Assembly: GCA_026545765.1 (NCBI GenBank) | Contig: CM048841.1 | Location: 85,976,636-86,040,635, forward strand | Source of the DNA: Plantago major | Lineage: Eukaryota; Streptophyta; Magnoliopsida; Lamiales; Plantaginaceae | DNA length: 64,000 bases | Direction of reading: 5' to 3' | Part shown: positions 38,701 through 51,340 of the stretch, piece by piece | How the letters are laid out: the number at the start of each line of letters is the position of its first letter | Numbering within the stretch: position 1 is the first letter of the stretch | Translations under genes and position numbers: made by a program | The notes under the pieces: generated by a model | The model's input: only the letters and a program-made list of their open reading frames with translations | What the model was told of the DNA's origin: nothing | Database searches by the model: none

Positions 38701-41357
38701 ATGTGGAAGCGTTTGATCCACCATCTCTTGATGGCCTTGAGAACCGGGATTCATATGTCCTTGTACCATGGGTAATAAATCCAGACCCAGGAGATTCACC
38801 TGAGTCGAGTAGTATGTCTTCCATATCATTCACAATCTCATCATAGAAATCATTCAACTCAAAATCTCTTGTCTGCAAGATATTACAGAATAAGTATTCA
38901 AACTTTAGCTTCTAAAAAATGAGATAGAAAGAGAAAGCAACTAACTAATATGATGCTATACTTTCTAAAGTAACTGTGACAGGAATAAATCACAGCACAG
39001 CACAGCACAACGTAATTAATGCATACAGTTACTAATCTCAACCCAAAAAAAGAAAAACTATGTATAACTTCAGGATTAACAGAAAGCAAATAATGGAAGA
39101 TGAGAAAACAAAGAACAAAACACATTTGTAAGTAAATTCCAGTGAATAGAGTTAAATCCTAATAATATGAACTTGTACACGTGGTTATAAGCCCCCCATG
39201 ATCCAATTTCCGTGAAAAATAATCAAATCTATATTTTAAGGGAAAAAAAAGTACTGTTACAATGTGGCAAGTACCATCACGATTGGCCGGCACTATTCTT
39301 CAATTCCTTTTATCGAATCATTTGGGTTTAGCTAATGAACCAAATATATTGGATTGCCAAGTTCATTGATCATCTCCACTAATTTACTGTGGATAGCAAG
39401 TCCTCATCTGAAATTCTAGCAACATACTCTTATTCTTGATCTCATGTTGTCCCCTTTTCTTAATAATTGAAGAATAATTGAGACCTAGCTTATCATAAGT
39501 TGTACAAGTATACATGTAGAAGCTGAAAATCAGAGGCACTTACATCGGATAGCACAAAAAATTATTAAAAAAACAAAGGACATAAACGAGAATCCACCTT
39601 GCATGTATTGTCTTTGATAGCTCAGTAGACCTCGAGAAAGAGATGGAGGGCATGGGAATATAAGGTGGGTGAGAAGGGACAGAGTATATGCATGATAATA
39701 CATCATGATAGGGTGTGCAAGTACCATCATGTGAAAGATGATGACATAACTTGCTAAACATTTTTGTTTCTATGTGTTTCCCAAAGCACATCTGAATCCC
39801 ATGACTATATTAGAGGCACTTTAATACTTTACTTTCCCACCTTAACTCTAATCCCAATCAAGTTAATGGCAGAACTAACACATCACCAGCAATTTACACA
39901 AGGAAATATAATTGCTCAGATAACATTTTGAAAAACTAAATTACCTTAGGCGCAAAATGATCTTCAATTTTCTTAACCGAGAAACCATTATTATTATTTT
40001 CTTTAGAAGCATGTGTATCAACACCAGCCTTCGTTGACGGTAATGAAATGTTGACATCTCTGTCATTATCTTTCAGCTGAACAAGATGGTGTTTGACTAT
40101 AGATTCAGAAACTGGGTCTGCTTCTATCCCTGCTTTCTTCAAATCAGAATTTCTTAACTGAATATCATGGCGATTGGACACAGCCTTACTGATATTTGTA
40201 TCTTGATCTTGCACTTTGGGTTCAGCTACTAGTATTTTCAACTCATTGGCCGGGGCTTCTTGTGTTGTTGTCTCCTTGTTCATGTCAAATAAATCATAAC
40301 CAGAAATATGTCCAAGATACTCCTCCAACTCATCCATATCACTCGCCTGATTCCCCAAAACAAGCGCCGTTTTCACGGGTTCAACTCGTGCCTCATGTTT
40401 CACAGGGCCGGTTGAGTTTGAGGATATACTTTCCACATCTTGCTTCGCTAGTTTACCACCACCTTGGGAACTTCCCACGTCTTTCTGCCTATCTGCCAAA
40501 ATCATACTATTAGGATAGGCAGCAGAATTAGCAGCATCAAAACCCAAAAGGCCAGTCCCATTTTCATCACCATGCTTCTGTTCACCATGAACCATAAAGC
40601 CATTGTTATTCTCACTGCTTTCTAGAATAAAATTATCCAAATCATCAGCACCAAAGTCTGCTCCAGAACTCATACCTAACTTACTTTCACCCTTCCCATT
40701 CAACTCATCGTGATTCTTCCCATAATATGCAACAGCCTTCCTCTCATCATCACTCCCACCTCCAAACATCGAATCTTCACCATCCGACAGCTCATACCTC
40801 GATAAATCGTCATCATTTCCATTGCATTCTACCTCATTTGTCCCCTTTTCGATTCTCTCACACATTCCTTTACCCTCACCAACGTCCCCAAATTCATCTA
40901 AACCTCCCACACTTGTTCCCACATCCTCAATCTTACTTTCACCCTCAGTTTCCCAATTCTCATCCAAACCAAGATTCCCAATCAAATCAACCGCACTCGC
41001 AACAAATCTCCGCGTCCTATCCAAATTCAACAACCCATTACTCTTCTCATCCGAATAAAATTCGGTCACTCCACCTTGAAAACCCGATATCGTCTTCCTA
41101 GCCCCAAAATTCTTCAAACTGGTACTTTCCCCACCAAGTTTGAAACTTTTGAACGACCCAAGCTCAGAATCCTGATACGAGCTGCCAATTAAACTAGGGG
41201 TACCCATTGCCGAGTTTGCACTACAGTACCTCTCGAACTCCGATTCAGCACCACACGAGGAGTAATTCGACACATCATCGCAATCGTCTGATTCTGGATC
41301 CCCTTGTGGATCACGCGGAGAGGATAATTTCTCCTCAAGGCTCGCTCCGTTTATCAT
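35775..41357 (-). CDS. PX-domain and Rubicon-homology (DUF4206) protein
   Basis: The predicted product has 1013 residues from exons 41357-39945, 38872-37916, 37598-37373, 36910-36768 and 36077-35775, and the phases join exactly. The ATG at 41357 (MINGASLEEKLSSPRDPQGD) is the first in frame. Residues 1-550 are acidic, low complexity and probably disordered. The PX domain (about 554-661) has RKYTVYKIRVWSGENQWEVE and the phosphoinositide-site motif RRYREF. The C-terminal cysteine/histidine-rich Rubicon-homology domain (about 713-985) has CAGCHKDF, CSSCHNND, EHCLVCYDVG and CKSCELAYHKNCF...CPCG. Plant relatives include Arabidopsis At3g48195. The animal proteins Rubicon, Pacer and PLEKHM1 bind Rab7 through this domain in autophagy and endosome traffic, and a membrane-trafficking role here is inference. 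Intron 4 is GC-AG (see findings). Confidence 0.93.
36376..36495. repeat. three-copy minisatellite inside intron 4 of the PX/Rubicon gene
   Basis: Three tandem copies of a unit of about 43 bp, marked by CATTCATTCTCTCTTTT, GGTCTATC and AAAATACT, begin near 36379, 36416 and 36460. They lie wholly inside intron 36078-36767. Confidence 0.8.
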
Positions 41358-42130
41358 TTCAAATTGAACAACAGCTCTAGATACGATCCAATGTATGCGC
41401 AATCAAAACATAGAGGAAAATAACAACACGAATCTTACAGGTTTAGCTGAGAAATGAAGTGACAAACCGATTTGCAGCCTCAATCTACTATGAAATTTGC
41501 TCGATCACTGAAAATTGAAGAGAGAGTATCACAAAATTAGTGTACCTCTCTCACAAGTCGAGGAAAATAATTAATTTCCCACAACTTCGTCAAATATCGC
41601 TCCTGGCCGGGTTACTCATCCTGAATAGACCTGTCATGTGGTCCGGTTCAGTTCCATCCGGTCCAATTTGCTTGTTGGTTAGGCCTAAAATTAAAAGGAA
41701 TACATTGGTGTCAAAAACCTATTTGAAGGTGAAGTTTCAGAAAAAGACCTCATCATCAATGAAAATCAATTAAAAAATGAACCTTTACATCCCCTTAAAT
41801 ATACTATTATACCCTTCAATGTTAAAAAATAATCTAATTATAAAAATTTATCTTATATATTATTTTTCCTTATAATTTTATAATATATGTTTTTTATTTT
41901 TTTAATTTCAGATTTTGTTCTTTCACATTTTATTTTTGTAACTTTTCGTATAGTTCAAATGCACAGCCAGACCGTATATTTATAGTTTCAATATTCATTT
42001 TTATATATGTTTATTGTATTTTATATTAACAATGATACAGTCGAACGGTATACTATAAAGTTCAACATTCAATTTAACTGGATACGTACAGGTCCATTAT
42101 ACAGTCGAAATGTATAGGTAGAGCTCCATT
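41358..42130. other. 5' flank of the PX/Rubicon gene
   Basis: Holds the 5' leader (to about 41560) and promoter of the minus-strand gene. No TATA box was assigned. From 41790 it is AT-rich with nothing supported. Confidence 0.45.
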
Positions 42131-42189
42131 ATACTGGTGAAATATAAAACTAAATACAGAAGAAATAAAAAAAAAAAAAAAATCAATCC

Positions 42190-42600
42190 ATCCTTCTCCT
42201 TCTTCAATCTGGTGGTGGAAGTCGGGTGGATGGAGGTGGTGGGTAGCAATCTGGCGGAGGTGGGCGGATCTCGTGTGAGGGAGGCGGATCTCGTGACTGA
42301 TCGGAGACGGAGGCAGATCTCGTGGGCAGATCTGGTGGTGAACGGTGGAGGGGAGGGAGGCAGAGGTGGTGGTGCACTGTGGTTGGGAAGTGGAAGTCGG
42401 GTGGGTGGAGGGGAGGGAGGATGGTGGTTCAGATCTGTGGAGGTGGTGGTGCAGATCTGAAAGTGGTGCTATGATGGGTGTTTCAGATTTGGTGGAGGTG
42501 GGTGGTGCGGTGGTGGTAGGACAGTGGTGGTGGAAGGTGAAGATGGGTGGTGCGGTAGAGGTGGGCTGGACGGTGGTGGATGGGAGGGAGCTTGAGAGAG
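42190..42600 (+). repeat. G-rich GGTGG/GGAGG low-complexity tract
   Basis: About 400 bases are dominated by GGTGGTGG, GGAGGGAGG and recurring CAGATCTG blocks. On the minus strand this produces a long proline/serine/histidine-rich open frame with no domain. I read it as simple sequence, not a gene. Confidence 0.7.
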
Positions 42601-45600
42601 AAGAGAGGTTGAGAGAGAGTGAATGAAATGAAAATAGATTGTAAAAATGTAGGGTTTTGCAAGTATTGGGTAAAATGGTACTTTCATGAGATGAATTTGA
42701 GGGTAAAGATGAGATGTTCTTTTTTGAATGGTTGATTTCAAAAGGTTCATGACAGTTATAGTCTCCCAAATTAAAATCTAACATGAAATCTTGGAACGGA
42801 CCTCTATCTGAGAGATCGGTTGATGTTGTAAAGTTGAAGTACAATTATAATGTACCAGTATTAAATGCAAAAGTGTACACTACTAGCATTTTATTGATGA
42901 CTCAAGTCATGACAATGAGTAACAACACTAGCTCAAATAGTTGAGTTTAGATCGAACGTAATATTACAAATTTTTATCATTTTTCAAGTTAAAAATATAC
43001 CTCAAATATAATTTTTTATCCTAGATCAACATATAGGCCAAGAATGGTACTGAAACATAAAAAAAAAAAGCCATTGTAGCACAACTTGGCTCGCTCCATA
43101 CAACTGATTCCCTATTTCCAAAGTCGCATGGTTGCATTGCATAGCTGAGGCATTACTCATTTCAGAGCCAAATCAACCAGACAACCACCATTTACAAAAG
43201 GTCAATGATCACAACCAGATTAACATTTATTTATTTAGACGGGCACAAAAATACTTTTATTAATTATCATCCGTATCGAGTTTACGAGCATAAGCAATGC
43301 TCAAAGAATACAACGAATAAAGTCATAATCCATCATTCAAACCTCCTACCGACAAACAGGTTAACATATTAACTCCTTTTCGAATTATTCAGCCAGTGGG
43401 GAGGGGTGAAAGAAGTGCACACCACACTACCAAAATGGAGAATGTAACTGCAACCTTCAAACGACGTTACATAGAATAGTAGTTGAAATTTGAACGAATA
43501 CTATGACACTAATTAACAAAGAAACGGAACGAAAGGCTGAAATTTAATCTGTAACAAGAATAGGGAACAAGATGCAAGCTAGGAATTTAATCTATTAACA
43601 AATCTGATGCAAAATTCAATTTCTACAAACTCATACAATAGTGAATGTAACAAGAATAGGGAACAAGATGCAACCCAACAAACGATTTTACATAACACAG
43701 TAGTAGAATCAAATAATCCATATAATATTTAAAGATGATGGGCTATCCCAAACCATAGCCACTCTCAACTTCAACTAATTATGTAGAATTAGCACCATTT
43801 AATTTTATTTTCCCAAGCCTTTTGTTTCTTAGTAAGGAAAGTTTGTCAAACAATTATAGTAAAGGTAGGTGTTGGATGGTCTTGCCATAATTCCCGTACT
43901 TAAGTCAGACCAATTCATTGTAATGCTCCGTGATTAATTATGCACCAATATTGTAACATCTTAATTCTGATTAATGTTGACGGAATTAAGGATGTAATTA
44001 GTACTTAGTATTCATAGTACATTTCCATAATAATAAATTAAGGAGACAAGTAGTGCTAATTATGATAAATTATTTTCAATATGTGACTTCAGATCATATC
44101 AAATGAGTGTTGATATTTATAACAAATGAGATGAGTATTGACACCTAAAAATTAAAATCCCTCCTTTAAAATAGAACTGATTTGATTGCTACAAAACCGA
44201 TTTTCAATATTCAGTTTACTATATATATAGTCCCTCCACTAACTTATTTCCATAAATATGAACAAGGAGATCTTTATAAAGCACAATTACAATACATAAT
44301 TTGTGCAAACTGATCAGTTACTTTGGGAAGCAGCTATGGCTATTATCAAGCGTCCTTGCGGTTTTGTTGATCCTTCAATGTCAAGACTCAAAGTTTCGCC
44401 CCATTTCGAGTTTCATTCAGTTTTTAATTGTCGAACAATATCGACTCCTGCTTTTTCTTGCTACTGATACGTGGTCAAGCTTTGGAATGTTAATTTTCTG
44501 GCGTGTTAAATTATTCGACATTTTTCTATTCTGATTTTAAAAAATTCAGTATATATGTTCTAATAATAATACTTATAATGTTGGTGTATCAGAAGACATT
44601 TGCGATGCTATTTCATGGCTTTTTGTACGAGTGGATCCGGAAAGATTCCGTGAAAACTCATAGGCTGCGTTTTGTAAGTATTTCTTCATCCGGAACAAAA
44701 TCAGAAGCGTTTTCTTCCTCCTCATAATCCCCATCATCCGTCATGATTACGGAGTTCCTACTTCCTAGGGCACTTTTGGTTACCTTGGTCAAATAGCATG
44801 TTGCTTGGTCAGATAGCATGTTGCTAGACAAGATAAACGGTATATTTGGTCGAAGGTTGCAGATCAACACGACGGCTAGAATTAGATCAAATATTATTCA
44901 TCTAAGGTGAAGGATAATTTGATGGAATTCTCTAACTTAGTCCCGTCCAAGTATAAGGAAATCTGGCTAATGGCTTGGCATGATGTGATCTGGCTCAATT
45001 GGAAAGCCACAAACGATCGATGTAATAATTAGAGGTGAACATGTTTAGTTTATGGTGACGTTTGAAGCAATTAAGTTCAATTTCTGACTTTGGTTGAAAA
45101 GTAGAGACTTTGTGTTATCTACTTATAAGCCATGTCGACTGGGAAAATTGCATGGAGTTCTCAATATTGTCTAATGGCGCTATGGATGGATGCTGAGGAT
45201 TGAAGACGTTTTGAAGTCTCTAAGTCCTATTTAGTGGGTGGATGGACTATGGTATGCATAACTATATAGTATGTAAAATACGTATATGATAAAAAAAATT
45301 CTATTGAAATATGCTTATGAAGTTTGCAAATTATTTTTGCGGATAGATGTCTTCGTGCACCGCAATCATTCGAACATCATAAACTATTTTTGCTAGGCCG
45401 CCCATATTCGATCTATGCATCAACTATATGCAAACTTAAGAGCAATAATACATCTGAAAAACTTAAGAACAAAGGTTGTCATGTCTAAAAACATGAATTG
45501 GCTTATCAAAATTAATTAATTTGGTCGCCAGATTTACGGTTCAAACGCAGTGGATTGAAATGGCAAGTATCAAATTTGATTTATTGATTTGCCAAGTATA

Positions 45601-45768
45601 ATACTTCTATATTATAGATTTAGATATGTAGTTCGGAACATGGATAGCGTTCAACAACAAAGGAATGTTGTTGTATCGATCTTTACAGTGAACTCTTGGA
45701 AAGCATTTTCATGAAAGTTGCAAAGGACAATAAATGTCGGCCACTACATGTCAATGGTGGATTAGTAA
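42601..45768. other. intergenic DNA, no gene supported
   Basis: The only passage of note is a short acidic minus-strand frame (44658-44760, TDDGDYEEEENASDFVPDEE) without a start context or partner exon. It could be a captured fragment. Nothing else is recognisable. Confidence 0.45.
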
Positions 45769-46046
45769 TGGTGAGTATTATTTAAAATAAAAAAAATAGG
45801 TTAGTAAAGTTGAGTATTATTTAAATGAATAAAAAATATCGGGTTGATAAAGTTTGAGTATTATTTAAATGATTAAAAATACGGATTGAATGAAAAAATA
45901 CTGTGTGGTGAAGTTGTAAACATTAATATATTTGTGGTTATTAGTAAAGAGGGGTATAGAGTTTAATTGTCTAAAATGAAAGTGAAAATTACTAAGTGAG
46001 ATGATAAGAATGGCAACAGGGAAAACTTGGAAGGGGACGGAGGAAG
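45769..46046. mobile_element. possible Stowaway-like MITE, right end only
   Basis: The right end GGGGACGGAGGAAG followed by TA matches the Stowaway terminus. The inner part contains GAGTATTATTTAAA three times (near 45773, 45821 and 45860). No matching left terminus was found, so the left limit is approximate. Confidence 0.45.
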
Positions 46047-46180
46047 TAGGAAATATACTGAACTAAGTAGGAAATTTTTTTCCATATAGAAATGAGATTA
46101 CAATAAGCAAAAAGGAGAAGTTCAAACCTTTCAAATGCATTTTAGTCAACACATTTTACGCATCAAACCCATTTCTTATA

Positions 46181-46437
46181 CTCCCTCCATTCTTTATAAA
46201 ACTTACCATTTTAACTTTGACCGGTCAACTGTTTTCTACTTTGACCACAAATTACTCTTAAACGATAATAGTAAATAATTTAATAAAATCATATAATGAA
46301 AATAAATTTTCATTATATGATTTTATTAAATTATTTACTATTATCGTTTAAGTGTAATTTGTGGTCAAAGTCGAAGATAGTTGACCGCAAAATAGTAAAA
46401 TGATGACAAGTTTACGCTGCACGACTGGGATAAGGAA
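46181..46437. mobile_element. Stowaway-type MITE, 257 bp, with perfect central hairpin
   Basis: It begins CTCCCTCCATTCTTTATAAA after TA (46179-46180). The inverted repeat runs inward through CTTTGACCACAAATTACTCT and its mirror AGTGTAATTTGTGGTCAAAG. The centre (46257-46352) is a perfect inverted repeat with 47-base arms and a 2-base spacer. The right terminus is decayed; the likeliest end is GATAAGGAA at 46437, followed by TA. It is the same length as the MITE at 10335. Confidence 0.75.
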
Positions 46438-46767
46438 TAATCACCTTGAGCACGTGTTCGTTCTCCACCATCACGTAAATTAGATGAGTTAGTGTTATCA
46501 TTGACAAAATGTGGCTAAAGTACCTTGCGACTCAGTAGTAAATAAAATACATGTGTGTATACGAACTTTGATTATGCTTGAAATGTTTATAAAGATCTCT
46601 AAGGTTAACTTTTATTCCGGTTTGCTTTTATTTTCACTCTGTGATTTTTAAATTATTTTCACTCCATATATGAATTTAGAAGAATTATATATGGCTAATC
46701 CTAGCAATTTGGCGTGCCAAGTTCAACATAGACGTTACTTTAGTTAGATTAAATATGTGAGAATTTA

Positions 46768-47031
46768 TGTAATTATATTACCAACAAGGTGCACCTTTCT
46801 TTTCATAAATCATCCATAAGAACTTCAGAGTTAAGCGTGATTTCTTAGGAGCAATCTTAGATGAATGAACAATTGGAAAGTTTCCCGGTTCACGTACGAG
46901 TGAAGACAAAGTGCGCGGGAAAGGACATGTGTTGGTATAGTAGGGTCAGTCTATCACCCGGAGAGCTTCCTATTAGTAACTACGCCGGCGCAAAGGGTCG
47001 GGCTCAATCGATTAGTAGTTGAGTCGTTACA
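46768..47031 (+). mobile_element. second Cassandra-like LTR copy with 5S-like box (fossil)
   Basis: It starts TGTAATTATATTACC and ends GTCGTTACA. It contains CCATAAGAACTTCAGAGTTAAGCGTG, a close match to the 5S rRNA box region (CCATCAGAACTCCGCAGTTAAGCGTG; positions about 46810-46836). The order of blocks matches the copy at 3962-4260, but the 5' third is shorter. It is a degenerate solo LTR or remnant. Confidence 0.55.
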
Positions 47032-48051
47032 TTTCATTACAAAGTGAAAGCAAAACTAAAATTCATTTATATACTAATGATGCCCCAGTTTTGAAATTCA
47101 AATTTTCATTTTCAGTATTGAAAGAATTAAAAACGACTCATTAAAACACATTATAAATAATTAACGTAGCATCAAGCGTTCAAAAAGAGACTCATTTTAA
47201 ATAGTTTAGCATCAAACATTCTGGACAAACTAAAATATACGATTATTTTGATACGACCATACTATTTGTGCACTTTCAGTTATTCTGGGCATTTCGTATA
47301 TTTTTCTACTATATTATAAAGTTGATGATTTACTTTGAAGCACACATGATCCGCACGTGCATAAATGATACTTGGAACGCTATCTAATTACTTGGACATT
47401 TTCTAATAAAAAATTAATTTAAAAAGAAATTCATTTTAAATGGCAATGTAGAATTTAAAGTTTTGTTAACTCTCTACGTTTCTTTATTTTATCGGACTCA
47501 AGTAATCAATATTACATTGTTCAATGAAGCTAAATTATATTTATACCTTCAGATTTGTATGATTTACTATTGAATATGAATTTTCTTAATGGGCATGAAT
47601 CCAGATAGTAGGATCTTTGGATCTATGCTTGATATAGTCCCTTCAATTGATCTTCTAAGAATGTTCTATGAATCGTGTACCAGACATGCTCTTTTCAGTT
47701 CCAGAAGATAGAAGAAATACATGTTAGCTAATTGGTGGTGTGTTGATCTTTACATGTCTATAAACAACATTTTACATGTGAAGTCTTTCAATTTCCTTTT
47801 CTTTATGTATAACATTCGATTGATAGGATGAGGTATAATGATTCTCTTCTCTACGGTCTCTGGCTGGAAGGACTGGTTCTATCCAACCCGAATTCAACCA
47901 CATTCGAAATAATGATGTTCATGTTCGGTCTGGCATATACTCGAACCCGTTCCATACCTTTGTATTACAAGACCCGACCGCAACATTTTTTGATGATTAA
48001 GTTAGTAAAAACTACATTTTTTTCCGCCGGGGGGTTGGGGGAGTCTACATA

Positions 48052-48400
48052 TACTCTCAAGGTGGGGAAACTCTCTTCGATCTTCTCTCTACTTTCTTGA
48101 TTCATAACGGGCCTGGGTGAATCTGATACTCTCTAGGTGGGGAAACTCTTTTCGATCTTCTTTCTACTTTCTTGATCTCCATAACAAGCCCCAAGGGTGG
48201 TGGGGAGGGGATCAACTGAATACTCTCTAGGCGGAGAAACTATCTTCGATCTTCTATGCACTTTCTTGAGATCCATGACGGGACGGGAGGGGGGGGGGGG
48301 GGGGGTCTGGCAAATACTCTCTAGGTGGGAAACTCTCTTCTATCTTCTCTCTACTTTCTTCATCGATCTATAGGGGGGGGGGGGGTTGTGGAAAAAAACA
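48052..48400. repeat. four-copy tandem repeat with poly-G tracts
   Basis: Units start near 48052, 48127, 48221 and 48315 (75-94 bp each), marked by TACTCTCTAGGTGGGGAAAC, TCTTCGATCTTCT and CTACTTTCTTGAT. The units are separated by G-runs that reach about 18 (near 48289) and 13 (near 48373). The first part near 48027 also has a short G-rich lead-in. Confidence 0.85.
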
Positions 48401-48592
48401 TATTGTACCATGTGAAATTATATTTGTAGAATAATAATTTTTGTGTCTTTGGTAGGGTGACGCATACCGCTGCGGGGTTGTTAGGAACATGTGGGTTAAA
48501 AAAAAACGACTGTAACATGTGAATTTATGTTTGTATAATTTTTTTTGTGTGTGGTGTGGTGACCACATACCACCGTGGGGATGTTGGGAACA
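48392..48592. repeat. two-copy direct repeat, about 105 bp
   Basis: Both copies carry a poly-A lead, TACCATGTGAA or TAACATGTGAA, an AT-rich middle, GGTGTGGTGACCACATACC or its variant GGGTGACGCATACC, then GGGGATGTTGGGAACA or GGGGTTGTTAGGAACA. The copies begin near 48392 and 48500. Confidence 0.75.
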
Positions 48593-49124
48593 ACCCTATT
48601 GATTTAGTTGTATACTTTTGTATTTTATTTTGGTTCCGTTTGTGGGATACAAATTTTTTTAAAAAAATGTATCTGTTACTAATAAACAGGTCGGGTACAG
48701 TAGGATCCTATTTTTACATTTTCTATAGTTAACATAAATAAACACTCAATGACATAATATTGGATGAAGAAGGACTACCGTCCGACACCACGATCAACGT
48801 TGTTCACATAAATTTGACTACTTTATTTTCTCGATAAATTTATTTTATCACTTCCTTTCTATTTATTATTAAAAATAAACTATACAATGACATCGTCATG
48901 GGTTAGTAGTAGTTACAAAATCTGAAAGTACATAAAATAAAACTAAAATAGAATAAAAATCCACAGGTAACTCTTCCTGCAGGAAGAGGTACTTCACAGA
49001 ACGGCATATATTGCTGCGTCATAAGTTCACAAGACAAGTCACTAACAGTGAACATAATTGAAAATTTGATATTTAACCACAAAGAACTACCTCAACACTA
49101 GAATTTATGTTTGCACATTTGCAG

Positions 49125-51340
49125 TTATGAACCTCCAAGTTCAATTGAAACATGTTCAGTTTGTGATTCTTGAACCGATCTGCCATCAGTTTCCGGGGCC
49201 AAAGTAACTGGAGTTTCTTTATCTTCTTCCAGAATGGCTCGCCATGCTTCAAGGCAACCTGCCTTATCAGGATCCAATCTTGGCCAGTCTCACTGCTCGA
49301 GAAACAGAATGATTTCTTCACTTTCGCCAAGGAGAACAGCTGCATGTCTTATACTCTCCTGGCTCTTTTCAATATCATTCCTCTTGCACTTGGTAATTAT
49401 CACATGTGCTAGATTTGTGAAACAGGCGGCCAGTATGCCTGAAACCATGATAGTTAAGCGCTCAAATATCTGCTCATCAGTTGGTCGTGTGGTACACTCA
49501 CTACCAGTATGCCCAGCTAGCAAAAGAGTTTGGCACATTCTGTACATTGAGTTTGCAGCAATGACTTTAACAGGCCATTTGAGAGGATTTTCCCTGATCG
49601 AATCATCTGTACTATTCTTGAAATCCATGATAGTCTTCCTTGCTATATCGGAGAGCTCTAGCATTGTGTCCTTATATGTTCCATCTGCCACGTTCATTCT
49701 CCGGATGATATCTTTGTCTTGCCACTTCCGGTATAACTCAAGTTCAACCCAAACAATATCTGCTGCATCTCTTATGCTTGTAAGCTCAGCATTTATATCC
49801 ATGGTTTTCTCTATAAGCTTCATGAGTGACAGACCCTCTCTAACCCCACTCAATAATTGACGAGTTTGAAAGTCTGGAATGTTGGGAAGTGCAACTGCGA
49901 TACTTGTTAAAGTCACCACTGAAAGAGACCAGCAAACTCGGGGTTCTTTAACCTGCAAGCTTGCAACTTTGTTACTATCAAATGCTGCTACCCCATTGAA
50001 GTTAGCAGACTTTTGGAGAAGTTGCATTACATTCTTGGGTTTTTGCAGCTTACCGACTTGGATTAGTTTATCAAGCTCATTGCAGATATTTGCAATTGTT
50101 TTCTTTGGCAACTCAAGCTCACCTTCAAGTAAAAGTACATAGGGACTGAATTCATCCATTTCTCTGCCCCTCCCATACTCTAATTGTCTTCCAAACACCT
50201 TTAGCTTATTGAAAAAGATGAGAATTGACCTGTTAGCGCGGATAATCAGAACTTGGATTTTAATGCAGACATTCAAAATCCATATTTTCGAGGCATGAAG
50301 AACCTTTTTGATCTTTAGGTGACGAATTCGTAAAGGGATTGGCCTTTCTCTACAATCTACCAATCTCCGAATCCAATAATCTTCGATGTTCATTTCATCT
50401 TTGAAGCTTTTGAGCCTTGACCATGAACTCTTAAAGTGGGCTGCAACAAACCATCTAGATACAGGAGCGACCATGCCAATTGCCACTCCGCCAGTCTGGA
50501 TGTACAAAATCCAATTAGTGGACCACTTATAGGTTGAGTGATTTTGTACTATGTCAGAGTACCAGGGGGTGGTGTTCAATCTAATATGAGCTTCTGCCAA
50601 ACACAAGGCAAGTAACAAAGACATGAAACCTGGATTAATAACAACAGTATACGCAGATCGAACTATCACAAATTGTGGACTTCCTGTTTCTGCCATGACC
50701 CAGTATTTTTTCAACACTCTACTCAGATCATGAGCGGTAACTTTCCTGCCCTCCATCAATATTTCACCCGCAACCGTTTTGTGCATTTCAGTGAACTTGG
50801 AGTCTATGATCCGTTTGGTGGTCGGAACCACCATTGCCAATGAACACAACATAACAAACAAGAGAAGCATAAAAACGATATCACAAAGCTGCTCGTACAG
50901 TAAAAGTTGCCCACAATCTGTAGCGTATGAGCCGACACTGTGGATAATGACATTAGTAGCAATTGTAATGACAAAAATGCCTAAAGCAGTCAAGTTGAGC
51001 AAAATTTCCTTGTTATGCAACAGATATCATGAAATTAGCCATAGCAACCGATAAGAGAATAAGGCTGCTAAGATTGGCAAACGTATCATTATATCCCAAC
51101 AGACTAGCGGTAATATAGACTGGAAGCTTCATTGCGATTGCTAGCAGAGTGAGGGAAGTAGCGTTGAGAGAGAAGTAGGTAGAGGGAAACCACAACTTTT
51201 TGGACTTGATAGAGTTAAGAGCATCAGTTGCCATTGCAACTGTGCATATTAGAGAAGCTGCAGCAATATACAGGGAATACCTATCCACGGCATTGGTTCA
51301 TTGAGTGAGTTTTGCAGCCCCGTCTCATATAGTCTTCGTT
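49125..51340 (-). pseudogene. paralog A of the unknown eight-pass membrane protein family, broken
   Basis: Similarity to the intact paralogs runs the whole length on the minus strand: LQNSLNEPMPWIG near 51300, YIAAASLICTVAMATDAL, KKLWFPSTYFSLNATSLTLL, VMAETGSPQFVIVRS, CWSLSVVTLTSIAVALPNIP, NPLKWPVKVIAANSMYRM and LLGESEEIILFLEQ. As written there are at least three defects. A net +5 insertion lies near 51270, an 8-base loss near 51017, and an in-frame TGA at 49290-49292 sits where paralogs have CGT or CGC (Arg). Past that stop the frame continues (DWPRLDPDKAGCLEAWRAIL) to a TAA at 49125. No in-frame ATG precedes the N-terminal block. A 576-residue middle frame remains open. It is divergent (head-to-head) with paralog B. 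Confidence 0.85.

Larger units (their letters stand above)
47032..49090. other. intergenic DNA between the repeats and the paralog cluster
   Basis: Apart from the tandem repeats at 48052-48592, no gene, RNA or element end is supported. Confidence 0.45.

Noticed and set aside
40196-41101. Plus-strand open frames across PX/Rubicon exon 1
   Set aside because: Antisense shadows of a well-supported coding exon.
42074-42844. 256-residue minus-strand open frame
   Set aside because: Proline/serine/histidine low complexity produced by the GGTGG repeats; no domain, and its start lies in unrelated AT-rich DNA.
44301-44870. Short hydrophobic and acidic open frames
   Set aside because: No family, no consistent exon structure. 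The acidic piece is mentioned but not called a gene.
46800-46900. A genuine 5S rRNA gene
   Set aside because: Only the internal box region matches; the 5' and 3' ends of 5S rRNA are absent and the match sits inside an LTR-like unit.
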